64,000 nt of DNA from Gnetum montanum (lineage: Eukaryota; Streptophyta; Gnetopsida; Gnetales; Gnetaceae). Of this stretch, positions 9,821 through 22,749 are shown piece by piece. The notes below the pieces were generated by a model. That model saw nothing but the letters and a program-made list of their open reading frames with translations, was not told the DNA's origin and ran no database searches. Numbering within the stretch: position 1 is the stretch's first letter; each line of letters opens with the position of its first letter. The stretch spans positions 464,993 to 528,992 of the forward strand of contig MNCI01035206.1 of NCBI GenBank assembly GCA_015680685.1. Reading direction: 5' to 3'. The position numbers and the translations under genes were made by a program.

Positions 9821-12675
9821 ATGGCACCCAAACAAAAACGTCTGCAAGAAGGAAAACCCTTACAACCATGGGAGAAACGACCTAGAGTTAAAAGGGGCTA
9901 GTAAGAATAAGGCCAAGAACTACCAAAGGCGACTCATGCAACGAAACTTGTTCGAGAGGAGCTTGAAGTGAAATATGTTTAATAGATTTCAGAGGAAGAA
10001 ATGCCTATAGAATAATCCCAATAAGGAGAAGTGCCTAGACCCATGCCAAGGCTTGAGGTCACTCTCACTCAAGCCTACGTAGACATCATCAAGTCCCGAG
10101 AAATTCAAAGATCAATTCTTCAAGAGATAAACTTTGGACCATTTTTGGAGAAAGCTCCAGAGGATGTCAAGAAATAATTGCAAACCTCTCCCATGTGGCC
10201 AGTAATCACATCTAGTGGGGAATGATACATGGAAGAAACATATCTCCTCTAGAGTAGCTGAAGGCTAGGGTCCATTGTAAAAATCAAGGATGTTCAAATA
10301 TCCTACTTTGTAGAAGTTATTGCACAGGCACTAGGGTTACCAAACATTAGAACATAGTTGGCAAAGATATCAATAAAATGTGATCCTAAGGCAAAAAGGA
10401 AATGGACCTAGTGACGCTACAGGGTGGACCGTAAGCAGTATGATGTGCTCACATCAGCGGAGCAAATTTTTTTCAAGATTGCAGCCTATCACCTCAATCC
10501 AACAATGAGGCAAAGTAAGATGACTACCTTCTCTACCTGAGCATGCACTACTCTAAGCAAGAAATTTCTCATTAACCTTCTATAAATGATCTATTTGGAG
10601 ATTAAGAAGCATTTTGAGGAGAATGAACATGGAAGGAAGACCCTGCTCTTTCTATGTATCATTAGGAAAATTTGCAAAAGGGTAGGCATTGTTCGCTATT
10701 CTAATGATACTCTTAGGCATGCTTCCTTAGCCTCATGGGTAGAAATCATGAAAGATAAGATGCCAACAACCACTTAAGAAGAGGAGCTTCCGCCACCATC
10801 ACCCACTTAGGAGACAACACCAAAGGCCCGCGCAGTCCTTGAATGTCTACGTTAAATCTAAGAACAACTCTTGAGTGAACAAGAGCAACAAGCAGGAACA
10901 AGTGGGGCATATTCATCTATGTATCAACCAGTGATGAGTTACCTTAACGAGGTGGCTTGAATAGTCAACTAGATGGAGAGAGCTAGTCCCATTTTCTCTA
11001 CCTAAAGAATGTAGCTACCTTCGAGGTTAGATCCTAATGCTCGAGAGGTGACAGTGTCATTAGCAACACACCATCTATTCCTAGAAATCTTTGGGAATGT
11101 TTCCACTTTCTCAGTGAGGTTGAAGAAAGGTGAAGAGGCAATTGTCTTGGTGATGCAAGACTAATGGTAGGAGATAATGACAGAAGTGGTAGTTGATCAT
11201 GTAACAAAAGCACTGAATGCACGAGCGGTGCCTATACCAGACGTATCTACACTTTAAGATGTGAAGACGTGTGCAAGCATAGTTAGTGGAAAATTGAATG
11301 TAGCCTAGCACGAACATTTGCTAGAACGACTGGTAGGAACAGGGCAACTGACTCCAACCATCTTTGATCTCCTAGAGAACATCATCGCAACCCAGTTAGA
11401 GCTACTAAATGCAAGGGGCAAATGTATTATTTTGAAGGGACAACTAGAAATGACCTAAGAGCAAAATCAACACTTGGCTGTAGAGGTTGTTGAACTTCAT
11501 GCCCAACTTGTAGAATAAGCAATTCTTAGCCCAGTAGTAACAAGAGATGAACCTATTAAAAAACTTCAAGAATGATTTCAATAGGCTGAGGAGGAAGTAG
11601 TAATGGCCATCTTTAAATAGATCATAGCAGAAGTTGAAATGTATTCCATCAAAAAGGACTTGAATCAGATGTGCCAAGAGAATGAAGCATTGATCACACA
11701 AAATCATCTCCTGTAAAATGTTGATGCTCAGAGAGATCAAATCAAGAATTTATTCATCAATAGTAGGAGCAGCTTGCCAGAGTCAACCCTAAACTAAGGA
11801 AATTGGCCATGGAGAACCACAATCTATCAATGGAGGAGGTACAGACCTTGTGACAAAAGTTGGCCATCAAGATTGTCACCTTGAAGAACAAAGTCCTCAG
11901 ATTTGAGGAAGTAAAGAATCACTACAGAGATTAGGTTGGCTTGCAAAAGGAAATTAATGAAAAAAAATCGAGATGAAAAAGGAAAAAATAAATAAAGCCC
12001 TCCAATAACTCTAGCAAGAAAGAGAAATGTGGCATTCAATCCTTGATGGGATTGATGCCTACAACAAAGCAGAGATCCACTTGAAGGAGTTGCAAATCAA
12101 GGAGATGATAGAGTACATGGAGTTGGCCAATCTTCGTTATGCAAACTTGGCAATGCTAATTGTTGGACGGTAATAGTCAAAATTGGAGAAATAAGTAGCT
12201 AGCTCATATTTGCTATACAAGGCTAAGTTCAAGCACCACAAGGACACTAAGCAAAAGCTTGAGACTGCTAATGCTGGACTCAAAGTTCTTGAAGGGTGAT
12301 TTAGAGATCAACAGTCTATCGCTAAGAACCTAGCCAGATAGATGAATGACTACCAGGAGCTAAAGGACATAGTTAGGATGGTCGACACTAAACATAAACA
12401 CTTTGTTGCTTAGTTTGTCAATGCCAAGGAGTTGTTTCTAGTGATTTTGTGTCATTGGGATGTGCTCATTCCAGCCCACATTGGGGAAGTTGTGTGGATG
12501 GTGCATGATCCTAGGAGTAAGGAGGAGAAACAAAAGCACTGCTAGATGCTTTGCCTCATGCCTGAAGTCACAGTAGCAGCAGGACAACCACAACCACCTC
12601 AACCATAACCAGTGCATGAAGCTGATGAAGGTTCCTTGAAGCCTCAAGAACCACCACTGCCTAGGAATATTTGAT
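9821..12675 (+). pseudogene. Third ORF (ORF3) of element 1: plant-transposon-protein-like domain plus coiled coil, decayed
   Basis: The frame opens at ATG 9821 with MAPKQKRLQEGKPLQPWEKR, a basic, NLS-like start. Next comes a globular region (about 10100-10780) containing INFGPFLEKAP, SPMWPV, EETYLL, a run resembling V-x-I-x-x-V-x-I followed by LGLPNIR, AEQIFFKIAAYHLNPT, and LLFLCIIRKICKRVGI. This pattern recalls the plant-specific putative transposon protein / Athila env-position families, from memory and unverified. From about 11400 to 12450 the sequence is Glu/Gln/Leu-rich and probably coiled coil. The tail has WMVHDPRSKEEK and a Pro/Gln-rich end. ORF3 of element 5 matches it over its whole length. 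Many stops show the copy is dead. The splice-acceptor-like CAG before the ATG is CAA here. Confidence 0.65.
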
Positions 12676-12900
12676 CTTCTCCAACAAGCTTCATGCCATC
12701 AAGGAACATGTTATCTGATTTTTAAAGATTTGAATCATGGTATTCAATTTTGTATCCTGAACACCTTCATTTTTTTTGTAATGTGTTGATTTGTACACTC
12801 GAGCACTCCATTTTTTGCCAAGTCAATCAGTTTCTTTTATTAAATAAAAGTCAATTAATAATTCCATACCTTTCTAATTTTGTAAAATAACTCGAGGACA

Positions 12901-12924
12901 AGTTTTCATTCAGTTCTAGAGGTA
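12901..12924 (+). promoter_or_regulatory. Polypurine-tract region of element 1
   Basis: The sequence immediately before the 3' LTR reads TTCATTCAGTTCTAGAGGTA. Sister elements have CATGGAGGTA (element 3) and CATGGGGGTA (elements 2, 4 and 5) here, so this is a mutated plus-strand primer site. Confidence 0.6.
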
Positions 12925-13855
12925 TGATGAGTCATTGTTGGTTGATTGTGTTGACGAGGCCTCGTCGATGCAATTGACCACATTGATGAGGCCCCATCAA
13001 CACATCTTATCCTACATCGACAAGGCCCCATCAATGTAGTGTTTGTCTGTCACCTATAAATATGTGCCTACTAGCTGCATTTATGGTAATCTAGATTTCA
13101 ATCACAATGAAGCTCTTATATTTTTTTCATTCAAAAGTTAGAATTTTTCCCTAGAGTGCCCACAACAAGAGTCATTAAGTATATGGATCTTTATTCAAGC
13201 ATTTTTGTACCTGAGCATGATAGTGTGTGTGGCAATAAAGATGAGCTTTCTGATAAACCTTATAGCACTTTGGATAGATTACTTATTTTATTCATGCATT
13301 TATTATTTTCAATTATTTATTAAATGCTTTTGATTATTTACTAAATATTTTTCAATTATTACATTAATGAGACAACTAAGAAAGATAGATTACACACATA
13401 AGTACGACCACTTAGAGCATAACATGTATTCACTTGGTAATCCTAGCAGCATTATTGCTTGGTACACCCAATAGCATAATGCTTGGTCACCCAGCAGCGG
13501 ATACATGGGTTTAGGATGTGTATGGAAAGTGGGAACATATATTTATGTTAGGATTAGTAAAATGATTAGTTAATTAGTTAATTAGATTAGTTAATCAAAT
13601 TTCTTTTTATCTACAATTCAAGCACCCAACTATGAAACATAAATAATGATAAAAATCGAATGCCTCAGTTGCACTTAACCATACCAACGAATGTTATAAG
13701 TGTAACTAGGAAGACAATGATTGATCTTAAGGCTAGATTCACTTCCTAAAGGGCTGGAGCACTAGAAATGACGAAGTCCATAAAATTTGACTAGATTGTG
13801 TGTAAACACTTATGATTCATATGGTTGGGCATAGAGGGTACCTCGCTGCTCATCA
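12925..13855 (+). repeat. 3' LTR of element 1 (931 bp)
   Basis: It starts TGATGAGTCATT and ends CTGCTCATCA, with a TATA box TATAAATA at 13055-13062 and an AATAAAG signal near 13232. U3 holds palindromic units centred on AGGCCT/GGCCCC upstream of the TATA box, for example GACGAGGCCTCGTC at 12953-12966. It matches the partial 5' LTR at positions 1-537. Confidence 0.9.
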
Positions 13856-15202
13856 GCTATCATGTAAACATTGTTATACATGTGCTTTAGAGGCAAGAGT
13901 ACCCTTTAGAGTAGGAATAATCAAATGGTTCACCTAAAATCAACTAATCATATCAAGATAACAAAGTTATCAAATTCATCATCATCATCCTCCTAGCCCT
14001 GTTTCAACAAATTGAAGTCAACTATAAATTTATCAAATTCTATTTTGTATTTACCATTATATTTTCAACTATCTAGATTGTTTTCCATAACCTCAAAAAG
14101 TTTTAAAATAAAATACTACAACTATTATTAGTATATTTAGTTTTATTAATCCATGTTATGTAGGAGCATTCTCCATGAAATTGAGAATTGAATAGGAGTT
14201 CTCTTTGAGGCATTTTAAGTAATTTAGCTTTTTGAGTTTGAAGCCGTTTCCTTCCTATATGAAATAGATTGTATCTTACTTAAATAGATGGATTTTTACA
14301 AAGGAAATTGACATTATAAATTTTTTAATTTCTTAACTACCATTCATGATATGCAATATTACTTAACTGGTATATGAAGAAAAAAATATTGAATTAAGGG
14401 ATGAATAAACTATAAAATTTTATTTATTTTATAGTAGTATGGAAGGAAAGTAAGACTATCTCCTTTCATGAACATTATTTAATATTTTAAATAATAAGCT
14501 AGATAGTGAATTAAATAGGTACATGAAAAATATGTTGTTAAAGTAAATCAATAATTGATAGCACTTTTAATCTTTTTATATGATATAATACTAGTTGTAA
14601 AGGATTACACAAATTGATGCACTAACTAAAAGTTTTTTAAACATACATATATTAAAGTAAATGCTAACAAAAAAAGTTAATTTTTGAATGATCATCATAG
14701 CCTTATCTCAATAATATGAGGTTGAATATTTTTATTTTAAGGAAAATAATGATAATAAAAATATATTGAAAAAGTAGAAAAAAAGGTTACAACTGTAATC
14801 ATGCATAGCCTCTTTGATGACCTAGTTTACAAAAAATCAACATAGAAATAGGTTGCTCAATATTGGTGAAATACTTATTTAGTATATTTAACCATAAGCA
14901 TTACTAAGCTACCCTAAATTTAACAATAGGAGCTTCACGATTCCATTGGTTGATTAGTTGTAGATGACCCCACAAAAAGTTTGTGCTTATCTATTAGTAA
15001 TTTTGTTGAACTTTCAAAAGAGATTGATGAAAAAATCAATTAATTCTACCTTGTGTGTCATCAAAAATTCGAGAATGGGAAAGTCTCCCCATTGGGCATC
15101 TTGGTCTTCATGGTTGAGTAACTAAGGATTGCCCTTGTGGTGCCTTTTCTTTAGCATGAGATCCTCCTGGCATGGTTGTTTTTGAGCTTTTTTGGATTAA
15201 CT

Positions 15203-15328
15203 AAGCTTTGTCATTTATTGTTGCTAGGTTCCTACAAAACCAAATGCCTTGTTTTGCCATCTCCCAAACTTTGTTATTTGTTGTTGTTAAGTACTTGCAA
15301 AACCTAAAGCCTTATTTTGTCATTTTTC
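15203..15328. repeat. Two imperfect 63 bp direct repeats
   Basis: Units 15203-15265 and 15266-15328 share CTTTGTYATTTRTTGTTG and CAAAACC-AA-GCCTT. They are moderately diverged. Confidence 0.7.
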
Positions 15329-15577
15329 TTATCCACGGATCTTGTGACAAGGATTCTTGTAGAAGGGATGCATCTTCCTTGTGTAAAGTCACATATCTAG
15401 GTTACCAAAGATGGGGCTTGGTGGTGGGGAGCTGGATTCTTTACTTGCCTTCTCTACTATATCTTTTGTGCTAGAAGTGGGGACAATAGTGAGCCAGATG
15501 GATTTAAATACATCTTAAGCTTGCAAAATGTCATTTGATGAGGGTGGCACTTCACTTGAGAGGGTGTCATTCCTATT

Positions 15578-15709
15578 GGATAGGGGAAAATTAGGTGATT
15601 ATTGACTTGGACCTCTAATTTTTGTTGAAACTTGTGCTTTAATGGAAAGGGGAATATTAGATGTCTACTAACTTGAACCTTCAATTTTCATTCAAACTTA
15701 TGATTTCAT
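15578..15709. repeat. Two imperfect 66 bp direct repeats
   Basis: Units 15578-15643 and 15644-15709 share GGAWAGGGGAAWATTAG and ACTTGRACCTYYAATTTT. They are similar in size to the pair at 15203-15328 but different in sequence. Confidence 0.7.
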
Positions 15710-15944
15710 TTGGTGATGCATAGTAGGGGGAGTTGGATGCCTAGAGTAAGGAATAAAGATGTGTTTCGTTTTTATCCAAATTTGACATATTCAGAGGATT
15801 TTCAAAAATTATGCATTGTAGACACAAGCTATGAGGATCTTCCAACTCAATATGTCAAACTAGATCTATATCCTGCTACATGCAAACACAAATTTGCGTA
15901 GCTAAACCTAAAAAACCTTTTAGTGTACAATCATTGATAGATAA

Positions 15945-16787
15945 TGATGAATTTTTTTTGTCAAGCCCTAATATTAGATCCTTGATATCAGAGCCCATGA
16001 TGTGTTATCGAATATCTGATATCGTAGGATGCATGTTGGCCTATAAATACAACACTTGAGTGCATGATTCATTCATCTTTTCCTTAGTTGTTAGTGAAGC
16101 TCTTGTAGTTTGTTTTCCCCAAAGTTAGATTATTTTCTAAGTGCCTGCAATAGGAGTCAAAGAACTGTACAAATCTTTATTCGATCATTGATGTACCTAA
16201 TCATGATAGTGTGAATGGCAATAAAGACAAACTTTTCTGACCAAACCTTGTAGCACTTGCAATAGATTAATGTTTTCTTTATGCATTTAATATTTATGCA
16301 ATCTAATTTAATGAATTTTAACTAAGTAATTAATATGGGCTAAATAAAAAACATAAGCATGACCAATTTCAGCATATGTTTAACTCTTGATAACCCTAGT
16401 AGCACTTAATGCTTAGTAACCCAGTGGTGCTATAACATGTTTAGGATGTGTACGAAAAGTGGGAACGGATGCCTATGTTAGGATTAGTAAAGTGTTAGTT
16501 AGTTACTAGATTAATTAGAGTAATTATACATTAAATTTACTTTGTTTTTAGCACTTATGTGATGAAACCATAAAAGAAAAAATGATAAAAATTAGATGCC
16601 TCAATTACACTTAACCATACACTTGCAATTGACAAGTGGAATTGAGAAGACAATGATTGTAATGGTTAGATTTACTTCCTAGAACCTAGTGTATTTAGAG
16701 AGCTAAAGTCTACAAAATTCAATTGGATTATTGAGTGAACGCTAGTGATTTGTATGGTTGGGCATAAGGTATTCTCGCTACTCATCA
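15945..16787 (+). repeat. 5' LTR of element 2 (843 bp)
   Basis: It starts TGATGAATTTTTTTTGTC and ends CTACTCATCA. The TATA box TATAAATA lies at 16042-16049. Degenerate GATATC-containing inverted units lie at about 15985-16026 upstream of it, and an AATAAAG signal is near 16220. Confidence 0.9.
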
Positions 16788-16788
16788 T

Positions 16789-16806
16789 TGGCGTTGTTGC
16801 CAAGGA
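16789..16806 (+). promoter_or_regulatory. Primer-binding site of element 2
   Basis: TGGCGTTGTTGCCAAGGA follows the LTR end by one base. It is close to the tRNA-Asp complement used by the other elements here. Confidence 0.82.
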
Positions 16807-16943
16807 CTTTAGTTAGCTACATGTGCTATCTAGGACATAGTGAAATTATTCAAGATCATTGTAATGAACATTAAAGTCACAATCATTCAATATAATAAAA
16901 TAATAATTGTAAAAGCACATTGGTATTTTCTTCCAATCTAAAG

Positions 16944-18720
16944 ATGCCTTCTTCTCACAAGGATGATTCTTCACTGGGGTTTGAGCATACATCCAATTAA
17001 CAAAGGAATGAATGATCAAATCCACTAGTGTCCCAATGATGCAGAGTGGTATATACTCATCCTAATGAGTATGTGCTAGACTTCACCTTCATCTTGCATC
17101 AGGATGAATATTTATGGTGGAGGGACATGAAGGACAACATTGTGTTGCTACCTGCTCGATCAATTCCTACGATGCTATACCAAAATTTTATAAGGTTGGG
17201 CATCCACTGGCTCAATGTTGAATATGTTGTGTAGGATCAAAACTATCAAGATTACCATCCCACTGAGGCACATTACAAAATAGATCAAAATTAGGAGAGG
17301 CACTATGAAGCTTCAAAGGGGAAATGGTTTAATAACCCCATGTTCTTGCTAGGCCAAAATGATAGCAAGGATCCCTTCTCTAGGGGTTCTTAGTTCATTG
17401 ACCTTTCTCCCCTTGGTTTTGATGAAGGGGGCCTAAACCAAAATTTACAATCCATTGTAAACAATCTTGGTTTAGGCAAGATCAAGTCCCATGATCATGG
17501 GGGATGCAATGATGGGCGTCATGGTAGGAATGAGGATAAGCACCACGATGATGATCATGGTCATGACCATAGAAGACAGGGTGGTAGGCATTGTGGTGAT
17601 GCTAGTCCTCGTTCCTCTTCACCTTTGTCATCCTCTTCTTCCTCCTTTAGCTTTGACTAAAGTTGCAGAGGGTGTGACTATGATGGAGGTGATCAGCAGG
17701 ATAGAGATGATCATAGGGCCCATTGAACTAGTTGAGACTAGGGGCATGGTTAATCAAGGTGGTTCTGCTGCCATGAAAGATGGAACAACCAAGGATATCA
17801 TGGGCATCATAGAGGCTATGACCATTATGAGCCTTTTCTTGTGACTTGAAACATGCTAAACATTGTAGAGGTAGTCAGAATTCCAACAAGGCATGTGAAA
17901 GATAGCAAAATCAAATGGTTGGATATGAACAATATCCCCAAGTTCGAAGGGGAATACAACTTAGATCCATAGAATATCTTCAAGCCTTTCATGATGCATG
18001 TGCCTTACATAACATGGAGAATGAATGACAAAAATTAAGCTATTCCCAAGGATGCTCATCAAGGAAGCTAAAAGTTGGTATTAATCCTTGGAGCTAAAAT
18101 CAATTCATAGATGGAATATGATGCTTGAGCTCTTTAATAACAAGTATCAAATGTACTCCCAAGTGTCCAACTTGAGAAAGTAGATCCAAGATTGGAAATA
18201 GAAAACACATGAACCGTTGGACATAGCCATGGGTAGGTACTATTCTCTCTTGTACTGACGTCATGGCAATGGTTATTCTCAAAGGGAGCAACTATGCCAT
18301 ATCATAGATGGGCTCTACACAAAAACATGAAGAACTCTTGGGGTCTATTCCTAAGGGAGACTTTTAGAATTAAGGGTTCATTAAATTCAAAGGCTGATTA
18401 AGTAGGTTACCAAATAAGAAGGAGAGTTGAGGAAAAGGAAAAGTGTGGAGGAGTATAATTAGAACCCTTCCATCTACAAAAGGGAGGTCCAATTCTATGA
18501 CAATGAGGAGGAGGCATCACTTGATGAGGTTTTGTAGCAGAAGACCTTGTTGATTCAAAAATAAATTTCTAAAATTTTGGCCAAGGTAGATAAAATGTAT
18601 GACTATTTAGATGAAAAGTTCCAAATCACTCTAAAAATATCAAATTATCCAAAGAGTAAAGTAGTGATTGTGATCATAGGAGAAGGAAGGAAGTTGAACG
18701 TGATGTCACCACCAAGGTAG
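16944..18720 (+). pseudogene. gag pseudogene of element 2, zinc knuckle deleted
   Basis: The probable start is ATG 16944 (MPSSHKDDSSLG), matching the MSS-type gag start of elements 3 and 4. It is in frame with the open stretch VVYTHPNEYVLDFTFILHQD at 17046-17234. A His/Met/Asp-rich linker follows, then the capsid block MNNIPKFEGEYNLDP near 17925. Stops and frameshifts occur throughout. Near 18690 the sequence jumps from the basic RRRKE segment straight to the proline/glutamine-rich segment. Against element 1 (about 2325 to 2635) this is a loss of roughly 310 bp that removes the CCHC zinc knuckle. The gene is non-functional. Confidence 0.78.
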
Positions 18721-19179
18721 CAGTACCCTTAACTGACAACTTGATCCATATGGGTACTATGTTTAATAGCTCATTTCTCTATGTGAATCTTCCAATCACA
18801 CTTCATTCTAGCATCACTACTACCCTCCTGAGTTCTACAGAGCCTAATCTCCAAGAGGAAAATCCCCATTTCCTCACTACCCTCCTCATCCTTTTGCACA
18901 TGTTCCTCCACCCTCAACTTGGTTACCACTTGCTCCATCAATGTAAGGTGAAATTCCAACCTAGCCACAACAATGTAACACCACAAGGACTATTAACTTA
19001 TAGCTAGCTCCTTAGCTAGGTGGTTCAAAAAACAAATCCTAAAAAAGACCATTCTTCCAAACCAACAATCCTACAAAGCCCTCATAGACATATGTAGCTA
19101 GTAGTCTTGCTTCTCCCTTATACTCTGCATTTACATCCTTTGAGTCCCCTTTAAAATAAACACCTCCCAAAGTGCATAC

Positions 19180-19760
19180 ATCATGTTAACCATTGTGGTA
19201 ACTAATTAGATTAAGGCTAGCCACCTTCCTAGGAAAAGATCTGATCCTAGAAGTCCCCTTATTTACTTGCAAATTGCTTGGAATGAGCCTTGCAAGGCTC
19301 TTCTAGACTCAAGTTCTAGTGTAAATCTTATTTCTCATGAGATGTACAAAGCCTTAAGCCTACCTCCACTCAAGAAGAGCAACATTCTTCTTGGGTTGAT
19401 AGATTAGTCCATCACTATTCCCTTGGAGCTAGTGGAGGACATTGTGACCACTGTCTATGGGTGGTTCTATCTTACTAACTTCCTAGTGATTTGTGTTGAT
19501 AACTACAAGGGGAACTTCCCAATCATCATGGGAAGGGCTTGATTAAGCACCATTGATGCACAACTAGGAATTAGAGACCTCTCCTTGAAGATTTTCAAGG
19601 AAAATACATTTGGCAAGATTGAGAAGAAGAGAGTTCCATGCACACATAGAGTGATATAGGGTGCAAGTGTGTGTAGAAACTATGGTCCATATAAAGTACA
19701 TCCATCACAGTATGCAAATAGTGTGTAGATGTGTTTGAAATTCAAAGGTGCTTGTATGTA
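19180..19760 (+). pseudogene. Protease remnant of element 2
   Basis: The active-site segment reads ALLDSSS (19297-19317), so the Gly of DSG is lost. NLISHEMYKALSLPPLKKSN follows, and IIMGRA occurs near 19524. These match the protease of elements 1 and 3. Stops occur at several points, for example just after IIMGRA. The region lies between gag and a single copy of the 357 bp linker at about 19831-20190. Confidence 0.78.
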
Positions 19761-20199
19761 GCAACCACAAAATAAGAAGGAATCTAATGGCTGATAGCTG
19801 ATCCTAATAGTAGCTCAATAATTTGCATGGAACCAACTGAGAGCTTGAAAAGTGCCAACATTGAAGGGATGGATGAACTAAAGCAAGTTCATCGCCAACT
19901 CTCCAATGAACCTAATGATACTTATTAGGGAGAGTTGGAAATCCTTGAGAGCTTTAAATAAGAGCCCCTACAGTTGAAAGCTCTACCTTCCAACATGGAA
20001 TATGCTTTTCTGAATAATGGAGAGTTGGTAATAATCAATGTCAATTTTACTCCTAAATAAAAAAAAGAAGTTGTTGAAGGTGGTCAACAAATGACCAATA
20101 GCCTTTGCTTGGTCATATCCTAAACTCACAAGGGTTGATCCTAGGATATGCTAGCACTACATTTATACAGATCTTTCCATGAAGTTAAAGAGATAGTCA

Positions 20200-20740
20200 T
20201 AGTGATGGTTGAACCCCAAACTTAAGAAAATCATCAAGGAGGAGATCAAACAACTCCTCAAGGCAAGGTTCATTTATTCCATTGTGGATAGCAAATGGGT
20301 TAGCCCACTAGTGATAGTGCCAAAGAAAGGTGGAAAATGGAGGGTCTTATCAACTTCAGGCTATTGAACATGGTAACTTACAAAGATCATTTTTCATTGC
20401 CATTTGTGGACCAGGTGTTGTATACCATCTCTAGGAATTGCTTTTATAGCCTTTTAGATGGTTATAGTGGATATAGCCAAGTTTAGATTACACCTGAGGA
20501 TCATGCCAAAATAATGTTCACAAGTCCCTAAGGGACTTTTGCATACAAAAGGTGCCATTTGGTCTATGCAATGCTCTTGCAACCTTTTAACATCTTGTCT
20601 TGAGCATCTTTCAATAGTAGATTGGTAGCAGGATGGAAGATTTCATGGATGACTTCTCCATCTATGGGGCTACATTTGAGCAAGCCTTAGATCATATTGA
20701 GTAAGTACTAAAAAGGTGTGTGGAGGTAAACCTTTAGTTC
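20200..20740 (+). pseudogene. Reverse transcriptase remnant of element 2
   Basis: It begins with LNPKLKKIIKEEIKQLLKA, then IYSIVDSKWVSPLVIVPKK and GGKWRV. A one-base frameshift follows WRV. Later motifs, including the Y-x-DD-equivalent region near 20640 (DFMDDFSIYGATFEQAL, in another frame), are readable. The 167 bp repeat seen in element 1 is present only once here, so the tandem array is private to element 1. Confidence 0.8.
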
Positions 20741-20859
20741 AACTAACAGAAAGGCCATCTAATGGTCTAGAAAGGCATTGTGTTGGGGCATAGAATATCT
20801 AAAAAAGGGATTGAGGTGGACCTTGAGAAAATAAGGGTCATCTAAGGAATTACCTACCA

Positions 20860-21440
20860 ACTAGAAACTATCAAAGATGTATGGTTATTTCTTGGACACA
20901 CTAGTTACTACCAATGATTCATAGAGATTTTCTCTAAAATCACTAAATCATTAGTAGAGCTTACAAAGAAGGATGCTCCATTCATCTAGATTGAGGAATG
21001 CAAGAATGTATTTCATCAACTCAAGTAGAAGCTTGTAGAAACTCTAATTTTACGAGCACTTGATTGGTCCAGACCATTCCATATTATGACAGATGCATCA
21101 AATTATGCTTTGGGAGCTATGCTCATGTAGTTGAATGATCATAAACATCCTTACTACATCCACTACATGAGCTAAAGCATTGTGGCTGCACAACTAAATT
21201 ACACTACAATAGAGAAAGAATCGATGGTAGTGATGTATGCTTTGAAGAAATTCAAGCACTATGTGCTTGGGTACAAGGTGTTTGTGCACACACACCACAG
21301 TGTAATCTAGTTCTTGATGAACAAACTAATGATGAGTCTCCGTATCATACAGTGGTTTATGATCTTCCTAGAATTCAATCTTACAATGGTAGATTGAAAG
21401 GAAATAAAAAATGTAGTTGTTGATCACTTATCTCGCTTGA
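20860..21440 (+). pseudogene. RNase H domain remnant of element 2
   Basis: MTDASNYALGAMLM near 21087 marks the first catalytic block. YTTIEKESMVVMYALKKFKHYVLG and VHTHHSVI follow, matching element 1. Several stops interrupt it. Position and order are as expected between RT and integrase. Confidence 0.78.
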
Positions 21441-21689
21441 GATGGAACAACAAAGAGGAGGAGAGCCCACTTTCTAATCAATTTGCTAATGAACTCCTCT
21501 TTGTTCGTGCTATAAATGAACAAGTGCCCAATGAACCTAACTGGTACAATGACATCCTCACCTACCTTCTCACTCAGAAGATGTCACAAGAGTTGGATAG
21601 TAGAAAGAAATAGTTTCTTTATCAGGTCAAATGCTTCATAGAGATCAACAGACACCTTTACAAGGTATGTGCTAATGGCCTAGTTAGTT

Positions 21690-22740
21690 GGTGTGTTCCT
21701 AATATTGATCAACTACACATTCTCAACAATCCTTATGAGGGTCCTTATGGGGCCCACTATGCTGGGAGACACATGACCATTAAGATTCTAATGGTAGGGT
21801 ATTATTGGCCAACACTCTTTAGGGACACTCACCAATTTGTCTACTCTTGTGAATGCTACTAACGTGATGGTGGGATGATTGCTCATATGGATGATCCTCA
21901 GCAATGGATCCAACCACTAGAATCTTTCAACATTTGGGGCATTAACTTCATGACTCCCATCACACCCATGTCTAATGGAAAGATGTACATCATAGTCGTC
22001 GTTGACTATTGTATGCAATAGGTAGAAGTAGCAACTATCATAGACTATACATCCTCTACAACTACTTGGTTTATGCAACAAAATGTTCTGAATAGGTTTG
22101 GAGTGCCACATGCACTAATTTTTGACAATGGTACTCACTTTACAAGCATCACCTTTCAAAAGCTCATGCAACACTTTGGGATAGAACATAAATTAACAAC
22201 ACCTTACCACCCCCCAAGCCAACGGTCAAGCTAAGATAACAAATAAGGAAATCACTAAGATTTTAACAAGAACAGTTAGCAAATATAAGAGGGAGTGGAG
22301 CACAAAACTCAATAATGCCCTTTGGATCTATTGCTCCACCTAGAAACTACCTATAGGCTATTCTCCCTATGAGCTAGTGTATGGAAAACTACCAACTCTT
22401 CATATTCAATATGAGCTCTGTACACTTTCAACAGCATGTGATCTTGACCTTAACCTAAGTCTAACATAAAAAGAAAGACTAATGAACCTTAACTTGCTAG
22501 ATGAGAATCAATTGGTAACCCTGTCATCTAATGAGTTGCACAAGACATTCAACAAGCAACGTCATGACCTCAAATTAAGGAAACTAAAATTTCAACCAAG
22601 AGACAAGGTCTTTTGCTGAAACCCCACACATGTGCCACAAAGAACTAAGTTCTAGACATTGTGGGAAATACTCTACATCATTTATGAAACCTTTCCTTCT
22701 AGAAATTTCTGGTCAACATACAACAAATCAAACCTTTCCA
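21690..22740 (+). pseudogene. Integrase remnant of element 2
   Basis: The zinc-binding region has the HYAGRH-type pattern (near 21758) and a degraded C-x2-C. The core starts near 21925 with FNIWGINFMTP, so the first catalytic Asp is replaced by Asn. IFDNGTHFTSITF keeps the second Asp region, and the NGQ-x-x-x-x-NKEI segment is damaged. The C-terminal part reads WIYCST and then PIGYSPYELVYG. It is dead but of standard length. Confidence 0.8.
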
Positions 22741-22749
22741 TGAGCCTAA

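Larger units (their letters stand above)
1..13855 (+). mobile_element. Element 1: old Ty3/gypsy (Athila/Tat-like) LTR retrotransposon with a third ORF
   Basis: The order is 5' LTR (cut by the window edge), primer-binding site, gag, protease, RT, RNase H, integrase, post-pol spacer, ORF3, purine tract and 3' LTR. Protease before RT and integrase last is the Ty3/gypsy order. The gag zinc knuckle spacing and a long ORF after integrase point to the Athila/Tat clade (family knowledge). Every coding domain carries stops and frameshifts, and the LTRs are clearly diverged, so this is an old, inactive copy. It carries two internal duplications, one of 357 bp and one of 167 bp present four times. The left target-site duplication lies outside the window and cannot be checked. 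Confidence 0.9.
13856..15944. other. AT-rich spacer between elements 1 and 2
   Basis: No gene, LTR or RNA feature is recognised. Short open frames at 15208-15474 and 15710-15901 have no recognisable domain and sit partly in tandemly repeated sequence, so I do not call them genes. Confidence 0.6.

Noticed and set aside
15710-15901. 63-codon frame MVMHSRGSWMPRVRNKDV in the spacer left of element 2
   Set aside because: No family is recognised, it overlaps the edge of a local direct repeat, and no splice or promoter context is seen.
17491-17844. 117-codon Met-rich open frame in element 2
   Set aside because: It is the shifted reading of the His/Asp-rich gag linker, with an extreme Met/Ile/Val composition typical of such shadows.
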